The position numbers and the translations under genes were made by a program. From assembly GCA_018825335.1 (NCBI GenBank), contig JAHJEW010000092.1, positions 1-19,892 on the forward strand: a stretch of 19,892 nucleotides of DNA. Reading direction: 5' to 3'. Shown here piece after piece: positions 1 to 7,369 of the stretch. Every line of letters starts with the position of its first letter. Within the stretch, counting starts at the first letter, position 1. The notes under the pieces are model-generated. The model ran no database searches, was not told the DNA's origin, and saw only the letters and a program-made list of their open reading frames with translations. This DNA is from Patescibacteria group bacterium. GTDB lineage: Bacteria > Patescibacteriota > Gracilibacteria > UBA1369.

Positions 1-552
1 AGATGGAACATTATCATGTCGAATTACAATATGATGACCGAAACCGCTGCTTTGAATTGAAGCTTTTTCAACAATACCATTGGCTATGGCATAAACGGGG
101 GTATCCATAGGCACCTTTATATCAACGGCCAGATGGCTGCCGGCATATTCTTTTCCGTCAAGCTTATAATTCCCCATATATGGCACACTGTAGGTTATTT
201 TGGCGTTTCTAACGGCAAGATCGGACTCTTTGGTCCAACCAAGTTGTTCCGTGGGGATTGCAAGCTTTTGAGCATCATAATATGGTGTATTTTGCATCTT
301 ATTGGAAGGGATGCTGTCATATGCAAGTTTCCACTCATCGGAAGACATCGAGGTCCATATTGGCGTTTTTTTAACAGGATAAACCGTACCGTCGAACGAT
401 GGGGCGGTTTGCGTGGGAATTACACTGGCCTGAAAATCCTTTAAATTAATATCAACCAATATGAACGATACAACAAAAAGACCGGCAAGAATCAACCATT
501 GCCATTTGATAAAAGACAAATAAGACTCCTCTTTTTTCCGATTTTGCGGCAT
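1..552 (-). CDS. M23-family metallopeptidase (partial, C-terminus beyond window)
   Basis: Predicted membrane-anchored cell-wall endopeptidase of the LytM/M23 type; 184 residues are visible and the frame is open to base 1. Residues about 17-34 form one hydrophobic segment (signal anchor or uncleaved signal), followed by a linker of about 90 residues. From about residue 118 the M23 fold begins, with a GSHLAVD motif giving the zinc ligands H140 and D144, then the family's DTPVYAIANG strand and GHHIVIRHD near 172-180. The distal HxH zinc ligand should lie beyond the window. The ATG at 552 has no Shine-Dalgarno. An in-frame TTG at 519 sits 6 bases after GAGGAG and would still keep the membrane segment, so it is a real alternative start. 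It is divergent from tsaE and has its own promoter at 588-616. Family call is strong; substrate is inferred. Confidence 0.85.
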   Translation of the reverse strand, partial: MPQNRKKEESYLSFIKWQWLILAGLFVVSFILVDINLKDFQASVIPTQTAPSFDGTVYPVKKTPIWTSMSSDEWKLAYDSIPSNKMQNTPYYDAQKLAIPTEQLGWTKESDLAVRNAKITYSVPYMGNYKLDGKEYAGSHLAVDIKVPMDTPVYAIANGIVEKASIQSSGFGHHIVIRHDNVPS

Positions 553-587
553 GATGTTGTATGCAAATGAAATGTAAAAATCCTTAC

Positions 588-616
588 ATTATACTAAAAA
601 TAAGCAAAAAGATCAA
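588..616 (-). promoter_or_regulatory. Sigma70-type promoter for the M23 gene
   Basis: On the minus strand the sequence reads TTGATC (611-616), a 17-base spacer, then a perfect TATAAT (588-593). Transcription would start near 581, about 29 bases before the ATG at 552. The -35 box ends only 3 bases before the tsaE start codon (620) on the other strand, so the divergent genes share this small control region. Confidence 0.65.
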
Positions 617-619
617 TTC

Positions 620-1054
620 ATGAAGACTTTTATCTCGTCATCTCCGGCTCAAACCAGAAAAATCGCAGCGACGCTTGCCGACAATCCGCATGCCAATAGG
701 ATTATTTGTCTATATGGTGACCTCGGAACGGGAAAAACAGTTTTTGCCAAAGGTTTCGCTGCCGAACTCGGCGTAAAAGAATCAGAAATAAAGAGCCCGA
801 CATATACCTTCGTCAGACGTTACAGTATCGGGAAAAAACATTTATACCATTTCGATTTTTACCGGATAGAAGCGCCGGATGACCTTATAGCCCATGATCT
901 TGAAGAAATATTCGGCGAAAAAAACGCATATATCATAATAGAATGGCCGGAAAGAATGAATAATGCCTTATCGGTAAAACACACCAGGGTGGAACTTGAG
1001 TATATCAATGAAAAAAAACGTAAAATAACTATCTCCGGCCATGAACCTGACTGA
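620..1054 (+). CDS. tsaE: tRNA threonylcarbamoyladenosine biosynthesis ATPase TsaE
   Basis: TsaE (YjeE family) is the ATPase that works with TsaB, TsaD and TsaC to make t6A37 on ANN-decoding tRNAs in the cytoplasm. The 144-residue length is normal. Visible motifs are the Walker A loop GDLGTGKT at 33-40, SPTYTF at 59-64, HFDFYRI at 77-83, and the family's IIEWPER near 106-112. No partner (tsaB, tsaD) is seen in the window. There is no Shine-Dalgarno before the ATG; a plus-strand -10-like TATACT lies at 590-595, which would give a leader of roughly 18 bases. The last 14 bases overlap the start of the HD-domain gene, which suggests translational coupling. The identification is confident. Confidence 0.93.
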   Translation: MKTFISSSPAQTRKIAATLADNPHANRIICLYGDLGTGKTVFAKGFAAELGVKESEIKSPTYTFVRRYSIGKKHLYHFDFYRIEAPDDLIAHDLEEIFGEKNAYIIIEWPERMNNALSVKHTRVELEYINEKKRKITISGHEPD

Positions 1055-1628
1055 TATAAAAGACATCTATGAGAAATATAACGTGCCGTCAAATATTGTC
1101 GCCCACATGCGCATGGTCGCTGCCGTTGCATTATTTTTGGCGGAGACGATAAACCAAAAAGCCGGCCAACCGGTTGTTGGCGAGAAAACAGTAACCTATG
1201 CGGCTTTACTGCACGATTTAATGAGGGTTTCCGGCAGGGGACATGAAGATCTTGCTGCCGCAATACTCATTGAGCGTGGTGAAAAAGAACTTGCGACAAT
1301 CATTTCCAAAACAAGGTTCATCTGTATCATCAGCGCAAGAGAAAACGAAAGACCGCAAACTCTCGAAGAAAAGATTGTTTATTACGCGGACAAACGAGTA
1401 ATGAACGACCAAATTGTCTCTATTGAAAAAAGACTGGAGGAAGGAGGCAAAAACTATAACAGGGGAGCAGATGCGGAGAAAAACCGGAATCTGTCAGAGA
1501 AAGCCGCAATTGCAATCGCAAAACTGCAAAAAGAGCTTTGTGATCTGGTGGGATTTCATCCGGATGACATTAACGAGCGGACTGTAGCTCAATTTTACGA
1601 TCGGTTTCAAGACGGGCCGCTACAATAG
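1041..1628 (+). CDS. HD-domain phosphohydrolase-like protein
   Basis: A 195-residue protein with the metal-binding pattern of the HD superfamily: H22 (AHMRM), the H58-D59 pair (LLHDL), H68 (GHED) and D117 (YYADKRV). HD enzymes hydrolyse phosphate esters of nucleotides or nucleic acids; which substrate is used here cannot be told. The first 125 residues form the HD core and the rest is helical and charged. Its ATG lies inside tsaE (14-base overlap in another frame), so the two are probably cotranscribed and coupled. Its 3' end overlaps the oppositely oriented 3D-domain gene by 59 bases. The domain call is good; the function is unknown. Confidence 0.8.
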   Translation: MNLTDIKDIYEKYNVPSNIVAHMRMVAAVALFLAETINQKAGQPVVGEKTVTYAALLHDLMRVSGRGHEDLAAAILIERGEKELATIISKTRFICIISARENERPQTLEEKIVYYADKRVMNDQIVSIEKRLEEGGKNYNRGADAEKNRNLSEKAAIAIAKLQKELCDLVGFHPDDINERTVAQFYDRFQDGPLQ

Positions 1629-2841
1629 AATTAAACCTGTTTCTTGTTATGGGGCCGAAAATACCCGCTCCACGTGAAGATTTATCACCGACCAGCCGGT
1701 AGATTTGCTGAAATTTGAATACAGCGTGTTCCGTTACCTCTCCATAATATCCGGTAGGATCTATCCCGAGAAGATTTATCTTTTTAAGCTCCGCCTGAAG
1801 CTCCCATACATCATCTCCGCTGTCACCCAGCTTTAAATCGGAGGTGAAAATATCAACAGGTTCAAACTGTTCAGCTTTTGCATGTGCTTCCTGCAAAGGT
1901 ACCTTATCTGCCAGAACCGCAATTGTTTTTGCTCCGACATGTCCAATGCCAAAAGAGTACATATCGGGCAGGACATCCTCATCAACCTGAAATTTAGCTA
2001 CCGCATCATATGTGGCAGTATCAAAAACGCCATTTATATCACCATTATAATAACCCATGTCCGTTAGCATGGTCTGAAGCTTTTTTACATCTTCCCCGTT
2101 CTGTCCAAAATGAAGCTCCCCCGAAAAAAGTTGTGCTTTAATGGCTGCGGAATTCGCCGGCGAAGACGGGAATCCGCTTACACTCGGCTCAAAAGAGCCG
2201 TTTAAAGAATCAGGAACATAATACCTTTCAGCATCGGAATAACCGACAAGCTCTATATGTTCTTCAATGGAATCATCAACACCGTAAACTGTAACGTCCA
2301 ATGTTCTTTTGCCCCAGCTCAAAGCCCGCTGAAGACCTTTATCTCCAAATCCCATCCAGACATCCAGGCGATCATAGTCATTTCCCCTTTCGCCGGAATG
2401 AACAATCGCACCTCCACGATCATGTACCGAAACCGTACCGATTCCGGGAATCTTCATTTTTGTGCCAAACGCATAAGCTGAAGGTGCCGCTATCATTCCG
2501 GGATAAACCGGTGTGCCATCCGCACCGTGAACACCGCCGCCGTTTAATCTGATATCACCCTGATAAGAACCAGTAACATACTTCAATTGACCGGGAAGGG
2601 GAGAATAGTACGCCGAAATAATGTAAGTTCTAGTGTAATTGGAAAAATCTTTTTCGTCTGATTGAACCGCATCATCGGAAAGCCAAGCCGGCTCACGTGC
2701 ATCCGGCGCTGAATTATCTGCCGCCAGCACCAGATCCGCTTTCAATAAAAACAGTGAGAGAATCAGAGCTGCGATCAACGCAGTTGCCTTCTTTGTTAAA
2801 ACATAATCAAAATAAACCGAATTGGATATTTTTATTTTCAT
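1570..2841 (-). CDS. Secreted 3D-domain protein with two peptidoglycan-binding domains
   Basis: A 423-residue exported protein. Residues about 18-41 are a signal peptide or anchor (hydrophobic run ending VLAAD). Residues about 72-188 resemble the 3D (double-psi beta-barrel, MltA/RlpA-like) domain: YIISAYYSP, FGTKMKIPGIG, VHDRGGAI with D141, and DRLDVWMG with D160. Two PG_binding_1-like repeats follow, at about 244-312 (GQNGEDVKKLQTML...) and 336-408 (GDSGDDVWELQAEL...). The likely role is binding or remodelling peptidoglycan outside the membrane. The first of the three Asp residues that name the 3D family appears replaced (AAPS where AVDP is usual). The 3' end overlaps the HD gene by 59 bases. 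No Shine-Dalgarno precedes the ATG. Domain assignment is good; catalytic activity is uncertain. Confidence 0.85.
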   Translation of the reverse strand: MKIKISNSVYFDYVLTKKATALIAALILSLFLLKADLVLAADNSAPDAREPAWLSDDAVQSDEKDFSNYTRTYIISAYYSPLPGQLKYVTGSYQGDIRLNGGGVHGADGTPVYPGMIAAPSAYAFGTKMKIPGIGTVSVHDRGGAIVHSGERGNDYDRLDVWMGFGDKGLQRALSWGKRTLDVTVYGVDDSIEEHIELVGYSDAERYYVPDSLNGSFEPSVSGFPSSPANSAAIKAQLFSGELHFGQNGEDVKKLQTMLTDMGYYNGDINGVFDTATYDAVAKFQVDEDVLPDMYSFGIGHVGAKTIAVLADKVPLQEAHAKAEQFEPVDIFTSDLKLGDSGDDVWELQAELKKINLLGIDPTGYYGEVTEHAVFKFQQIYRLVGDKSSRGAGIFGPITRNRFNSIVAARLETDRKIELQSAR

Positions 2842-2887
2842 TGTTTGTTTTAGTGTTTTTGTTTTTTAAATCATTAAATATTACCAT

Positions 2888-2908
2888 AAAAAAAAGGCCC
2901 GAAGGCCC
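2888..2908 (-). terminator. Intrinsic terminator with UUCG loop
   Basis: On the minus strand GGCC, a TTCG tetraloop and GGCC (2896-2907, extendable by one G-U pair) are followed at once by eight T (2888-2895). C(UUCG)G is an exceptionally stable loop, which makes up for the short stem. It lies 85 bases after the stop of the ATPase gene (2993) and so ends the long leftward transcript before the 3D-domain gene. Confidence 0.75.
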
Positions 2909-2992
2909 AAAACATCTTGCGCTATATGAAGGATATATTCTGATTCAAGCACCCTGAAATAACGACTTTAGCCTCAAGAGAAGCCAATTAGC

Positions 2993-5470
2993 CTAAAAAA
3001 CCGCGCCAACTCTCCTTAAAATCTCTCTTTCCGCAAACTCGCGATCGCGACCGTACTTTAACCTTGAAAGCTGCTTATAAGCCTCAGCAGCCTCATAATC
3101 ACCCTTTTCCAGATGTGGATTAACGGGAATAATGCTGAAAGGTTTGCTTGGCTGCGTATCAATGGAAAGCTTCATGACGGCTTTATGTTTATCAATATTG
3201 ATCAAATCCTGATCGCTGAATACGGGAGCCATTTCCTTGGCCAGAAATTCGGCATCCTGCGCACCAACCTTGTAACACATCATCGTCCCCACGTTACCGA
3301 AAACCGCGTCTTTAACCTTCGATTTCCCGTCAGGTCCCTCAAGCTGTGCAAGGTACTGGTGAGCCATATTCAAACCAAGCCTATACTTTCTGGCCTCGGA
3401 TAAAATAACTTCAATGCTGTCCGTAACGTAGTTTTGAAACTCATCAATATACAAAAAGAAATCCCGACGCTGTTCCTTTGGCTGCTTTTGCCTAGCCAGA
3501 GCCGCCATCTGAATTTTTGAAACGATGATAAGACCAAGCAGATGGGAATTAATTTCACCGACATCACCTTTCGAAAGATTCATTAATAAGATTTTCTTCT
3601 CATTCATAACATCTTTAAAATCAAAAGCCGATTTCGCCTGTCCAATGATGTTTCGCATCATTGAATTCGTCACAAACTGACCGAACTTGGCGGCGAAGTA
3701 GGGGATCATCTCCTGCTTTTCCCTGGCCCCTGTTTTGGCCATCTGATGTTCCCAGAAAGATCTTACGATAGGATTTGTAACATGCTCCACTTTCAATTTC
3801 TGGAAATCATCGTCAGTGAAAAGACGCACAATGTCCGTAATTGCCCCGCCTTCCGGATCAGACATCAAAGTCAGACAACCATTACGGAAATAGTCCTGAA
3901 TGCGCGGACCAAATATCTCTTCATTGAAAAGCTTTATCATAATATTCATAGCCTCCAGAGCCACATACTCCTTCTCCTCCCAGCTGTCTCCCTCAAGCAG
4001 ATTAAGCCCCATGGGACGCTCAAGGTCGGAAGGATTAAAATAAATAACGTCATCAGCCCTTTCACGTGGAATAAAAGGCAAAATATCCTCAATAAGCGAT
4101 CCATGAGGGTCTACCACTGCAAGACCGTTGCCGTTGGCCAGATCCTGACGAATCATAACCTGCAATATCGAAGATTTACCCGTACCCGTCTGTCCAATAA
4201 CATAAAAATGCCTGAACCTGTCCTCGTTCTTCATGCGTATTTCCTTCGTATCTCCCCTGTAAACATTGTAGCCTAGTAAAATACCTTCCTTTGGAATGTT
4301 GTGCGGCGCAGCCGCAATCTTGAAGTTCTGCCAAGCGATTGTGGGAGCCTTATTATAGCGAATATTGGGAAGATGGAATAAGCTGGCCAGCTCGTCTGCG
4401 GCAAATAAATTGTATCGGCGCAAAATAACCTGACCAAATCCACGCTTTAAATTCCGCAATATGAAGTTACGGACAATGATCTTATCGGATTTAACCTTCG
4501 GTTTTTTTAAACTATTTGCCGTCGGCGAACTATACTGGGCGAACGCGCTTACAACATTGTCGAGATGTCCCTGCGCCTCCCTGTCGGTCGGCGCCGCACA
4601 TACAATCCTAAGCACCGTATCGTAACCGACTTTGGAATTCTTGCTTTCCAGAGCCTTAACCTCCTCATCCGTAAGCGGCGTCGTTCTCCCACCTGAAGAG
4701 TCGGGTGTATCACCGGCGACCGCATCCCCTCCCATCACTAAAATTTCAAACAATCCTCCAAGCCAGGTCAGCGGATTCCAGGAAAACTTGTGACTCTTCT
4801 TTTGGCTGAAAATATCTTTGGCCATCTCCCGCCCTTTCTTCTGCCAGCCGTCCTTCTTTGGCCGCACAACAAGCTGAATGGCAGCACCATCATCAAACCC
4901 GAGCTTCGAAAGAGCATTTGTAATATTATTCAGAGGATCAGAGTTCAGATGTTCATAGGTTTTTATCGGATAAATATAATCCTTGGAAAGCTGCAAAGTG
5001 GTGGCCGCCACTTTCGAATTTTCCTTGAAAATACTGTAATCCTGGACCTGCTCCACGTAAGCGTCCGGATAAAAAGCCGTAATCTGCTTTTCAATAAGAG
5101 ACTTAAGACCTTTCGGCGCAACCACATAAAAATTTATCTGATTATCGATTGCCGCATATTCCAACGAGAAAAAATCCTGGCCGATAAAATAATATTTTAT
5201 CTTGCTGCGATAAATACTGTGGAGGGACTCGAACATATGCGCGGCCACACCCACGGCCTCCTTAAAATCCCTCTGGGCCGACGAAGCCGCCTGTTCCTCC
5301 TCGCGGTCTTCTTTTGACTCTTTTTTCGGAATGGCGATGCGCAAAAAAACCATATTCAGCGTCCGGTTATGGTCCGCAACCCTCTGAATATAATATCTGA
5401 CGGCGCGAAAACAACCGTACAATATGACTGCAACCGCCAGCGACACCAGGATGTTAAGAAAAAATGCCAT
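2993..5470 (-). CDS. TraD/VirB4-like type IV secretion-family membrane ATPase
   Basis: An 825-residue protein. Residues about 4-24 are a transmembrane helix, followed by a charged linker and a soluble N-terminal region of about 380 residues. The C-terminal half is a FtsK/HerA-superfamily motor: Walker A GQTGTGKS near 425-432, then AVVDPHGSL, and Walker B FFLYIDEF near 671-678, followed by the ARKYRLGLNMAHQYLAQL segment typical of conjugative coupling proteins (the sensor/arginine region). Known relatives pump DNA or protein across membranes. No relaxase, pilin or other T4SS gene is in the window, so its role (DNA uptake, secretion or other) is open. It is downstream of aspS with an 87-base gap holding a TATAAT box. 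Family call is firm; function is not. Confidence 0.85.
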   Translation of the reverse strand: MAFFLNILVSLAVAVILYGCFRAVRYYIQRVADHNRTLNMVFLRIAIPKKESKEDREEEQAASSAQRDFKEAVGVAAHMFESLHSIYRSKIKYYFIGQDFFSLEYAAIDNQINFYVVAPKGLKSLIEKQITAFYPDAYVEQVQDYSIFKENSKVAATTLQLSKDYIYPIKTYEHLNSDPLNNITNALSKLGFDDGAAIQLVVRPKKDGWQKKGREMAKDIFSQKKSHKFSWNPLTWLGGLFEILVMGGDAVAGDTPDSSGGRTTPLTDEEVKALESKNSKVGYDTVLRIVCAAPTDREAQGHLDNVVSAFAQYSSPTANSLKKPKVKSDKIIVRNFILRNLKRGFGQVILRRYNLFAADELASLFHLPNIRYNKAPTIAWQNFKIAAAPHNIPKEGILLGYNVYRGDTKEIRMKNEDRFRHFYVIGQTGTGKSSILQVMIRQDLANGNGLAVVDPHGSLIEDILPFIPRERADDVIYFNPSDLERPMGLNLLEGDSWEEKEYVALEAMNIMIKLFNEEIFGPRIQDYFRNGCLTLMSDPEGGAITDIVRLFTDDDFQKLKVEHVTNPIVRSFWEHQMAKTGAREKQEMIPYFAAKFGQFVTNSMMRNIIGQAKSAFDFKDVMNEKKILLMNLSKGDVGEINSHLLGLIIVSKIQMAALARQKQPKEQRRDFFLYIDEFQNYVTDSIEVILSEARKYRLGLNMAHQYLAQLEGPDGKSKVKDAVFGNVGTMMCYKVGAQDAEFLAKEMAPVFSDQDLINIDKHKAVMKLSIDTQPSKPFSIIPVNPHLEKGDYEAAEAYKQLSRLKYGRDREFAEREILRRVGAVF

Positions 5471-5495
5471 GACAAATCAACATTTATACTTCTAA

Positions 5496-5501
5496 ATTAT
5501 A
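5496..5501 (-). promoter_or_regulatory. Possible -10 box before the membrane ATPase gene
   Basis: A perfect TATAAT on the minus strand, 25 bases before the ATG at 5470. The region 17 bases upstream has no good -35 (TTCCTT), so this is a weak or activator-dependent promoter at best. The ATPase gene may also be read from the dnaE-aspS transcript, because no terminator is seen in 5471-5557. Confidence 0.4.
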
Positions 5502-5557
5502 TCTCAAATACACGAAAAAAGGAATCGCGGAACACCGGAAACGCCACTGCAAAAGTA

Positions 5558-7327
5558 TTATTTAGGCGGATGAATGCGAATATGCGCCTCCGCCACCTGA
5601 TCGGACGGCATTTCGGAGGGAGCGCTTAACATAAGATCTCGCGCTTTTTGATCTTTCGGGAAAGCAATAACCTCGCGGATGTTCGGTTCATCGCACATCA
5701 GCATCACCAGGCGGTCCAGTCCCCATGCAATACCGCCGTGCGGAGGCGCACCGAAAGAAAAAGCATGAAGCAGATGCCCGAAACTCCTCTGCGCATCCTC
5801 AGTACCAATTTTCAAAAGATTAAAAATTTTACCCTGTAGTACCGCATCGTGGATTCTAATACTTCCACCGGCTATCTCATTTCCGTTTACCGCGAGATCG
5901 TATGCCATAGCCCTAACTGACTCAGGTTCACTTTCCAGCTTGTCCAGATCCTCCATATGCGGCGAAGTGAACGGGTGATGCGTCGCATTCAGACGCTGTT
6001 CCTCATTGCTCCATTCAAACAGGGGAAAATCGTAAATCCAGCAAAAAGCAAAAATATTCGGATCCGGAGGTCTAATTTTTTCGGCGCAGACAGAACGAAT
6101 ATGTCCCAATACCTCGCAAACGACTTTAAACTGATCGGCCGCGAAGAAAACAATATCACCCTTTACCGCTCCTGTTTTTTCAAGAATTGCCTTAATTTCA
6201 TCGTCTTTGAAAAATTTCAGAACCGGAGCCTTCGGGCCCTCTTCCGTAACCTGAATATATGCAAGACCGCCGGCTCCATACTGCTTTGCAAGATCTGTAT
6301 ATTCATCTATTTCCCTTCGCGTGAATTTCGCACCTCCTTCCACCCGCAGAGCCCGCACAAAGCCTCCATTTTTTACCGCCTCTTTAAAAACCTTAAACTC
6401 GCAGTCATTAACAACGTCACTTATATCCACAATCGGCATCTCGTAGCGAACATCAGGCTTGTCCGAGCCATATTTGTCCATCGCCTCTTTCCAGGTCAGC
6501 CGTGGAAAAGGTTTTTGCTGAATTTTTTTTCCGGGTGTTAAAGTCTCAATAAGATCTATAATCAGTTTTTCATTAATCGCCATTATGTCCTCAGCTTCAA
6601 TAAAAGACATTTCTATATCCAGCTGCGTAAATTCCGGTTGTCTGTCACCTCGCTGATCCTCATCACGAAAACAACGGGCAATCTGAAAGTAACGATCCAT
6701 GCTTGCAATCATTAAAAGCTGTTTTAATTGCTGGGGTGATTGTGGAAGAACGTAGAAATTGCCTGGATACAGGCGCGACGGCACCAAATATTCGCGACTG
6801 CCCTCCGGTGTTCCTTTAATCAATATCGGAGTTTCCACTTCCACAAAATCCATCTTGTCCAGGTCGTCGCGCAGCAATTTTATTATTTTATACCTCATCA
6901 TAATATTATTTTTCAGTCGCTGCCTTCTTAAATCCAGATATCTGTATTTAAGCCTTAATTCTTCACCCACTTCCTTATCCTGGTCGATTTCAAACGGGGG
7001 AGTATCCGATCTGTTAAGAATTTTAAAATCTTTCACTAATACCTCGATTTCACCGCTATTCAAATTCGTATTTCGCATACCTTCAGGCCTTTCCCGCACA
7101 GTTCCCTTGACCTGAACCACAAACTCACTGCGCACTTCATCCGCTGTTTTATGACAATCTGAAGACTTCGTAGGATCGGAAACTATCTGGGTCAAACCGT
7201 ATCTGTCCCTTAAATCAATAAAAATCAGCCCACCGTGATCTCTTCGTCTGTGGACCCATCCGCACAGCGTCACCTCTTTTCCTATTGAAGTTTTATCAAG
7301 TTCATTACAGGTGTGAGTTCGTAGCAT
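5558..7327 (-). CDS. aspS: Aspartyl-tRNA synthetase, predicted non-discriminating
   Basis: Bacterial-type class II AspRS of 589 residues: N-terminal OB-fold anticodon-binding domain (about 1-110), catalytic core with motif 2 FRDEDQRGDRQPEF and motif 3 GIAWGLDRLVML, and the bacterial GAD insertion between them. I chose the ATG that gives MLRTHTC, which matches family N-termini; a TTG 21 bases upstream (7348) also keeps the frame open. The anticodon domain carries H31 (RRRDHGG) and G83 (RPEG). These match H31 and G82 of the Pseudomonas aeruginosa enzyme, residues tied to charging both tRNA-Asp and tRNA-Asn; the E. coli discriminating enzyme has Leu at the first site. It lies 42 bases after dnaE, so is probably cotranscribed with it. 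Confidence 0.95.
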   Translation of the reverse strand: MLRTHTCNELDKTSIGKEVTLCGWVHRRRDHGGLIFIDLRDRYGLTQIVSDPTKSSDCHKTADEVRSEFVVQVKGTVRERPEGMRNTNLNSGEIEVLVKDFKILNRSDTPPFEIDQDKEVGEELRLKYRYLDLRRQRLKNNIMMRYKIIKLLRDDLDKMDFVEVETPILIKGTPEGSREYLVPSRLYPGNFYVLPQSPQQLKQLLMIASMDRYFQIARCFRDEDQRGDRQPEFTQLDIEMSFIEAEDIMAINEKLIIDLIETLTPGKKIQQKPFPRLTWKEAMDKYGSDKPDVRYEMPIVDISDVVNDCEFKVFKEAVKNGGFVRALRVEGGAKFTRREIDEYTDLAKQYGAGGLAYIQVTEEGPKAPVLKFFKDDEIKAILEKTGAVKGDIVFFAADQFKVVCEVLGHIRSVCAEKIRPPDPNIFAFCWIYDFPLFEWSNEEQRLNATHHPFTSPHMEDLDKLESEPESVRAMAYDLAVNGNEIAGGSIRIHDAVLQGKIFNLLKIGTEDAQRSFGHLLHAFSFGAPPHGGIAWGLDRLVMLMCDEPNIREVIAFPKDQKARDLMLSAPSEMPSDQVAEAHIRIHPPK

Positions 7328-7369
7328 ATATGAAAATCTTACAAGCAAATTTACGCATTCCAGCCCATT

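Noticed and set aside
133..444. Open frame on the plus strand across the start of the window
   Set aside because: It is the antisense shadow of the M23 gene; its translation has no family features while the minus frame shows the zinc motif.
5471..5557. Terminator after aspS
   Set aside because: The GC-rich piece before the T-run has only 3-base pairings; no convincing hairpin.
7328..7348. TTG start of aspS at 7348
   Set aside because: The ATG at 7327 matches AspRS N-termini (M-L-R-T-H) and the extra seven residues have no family support.
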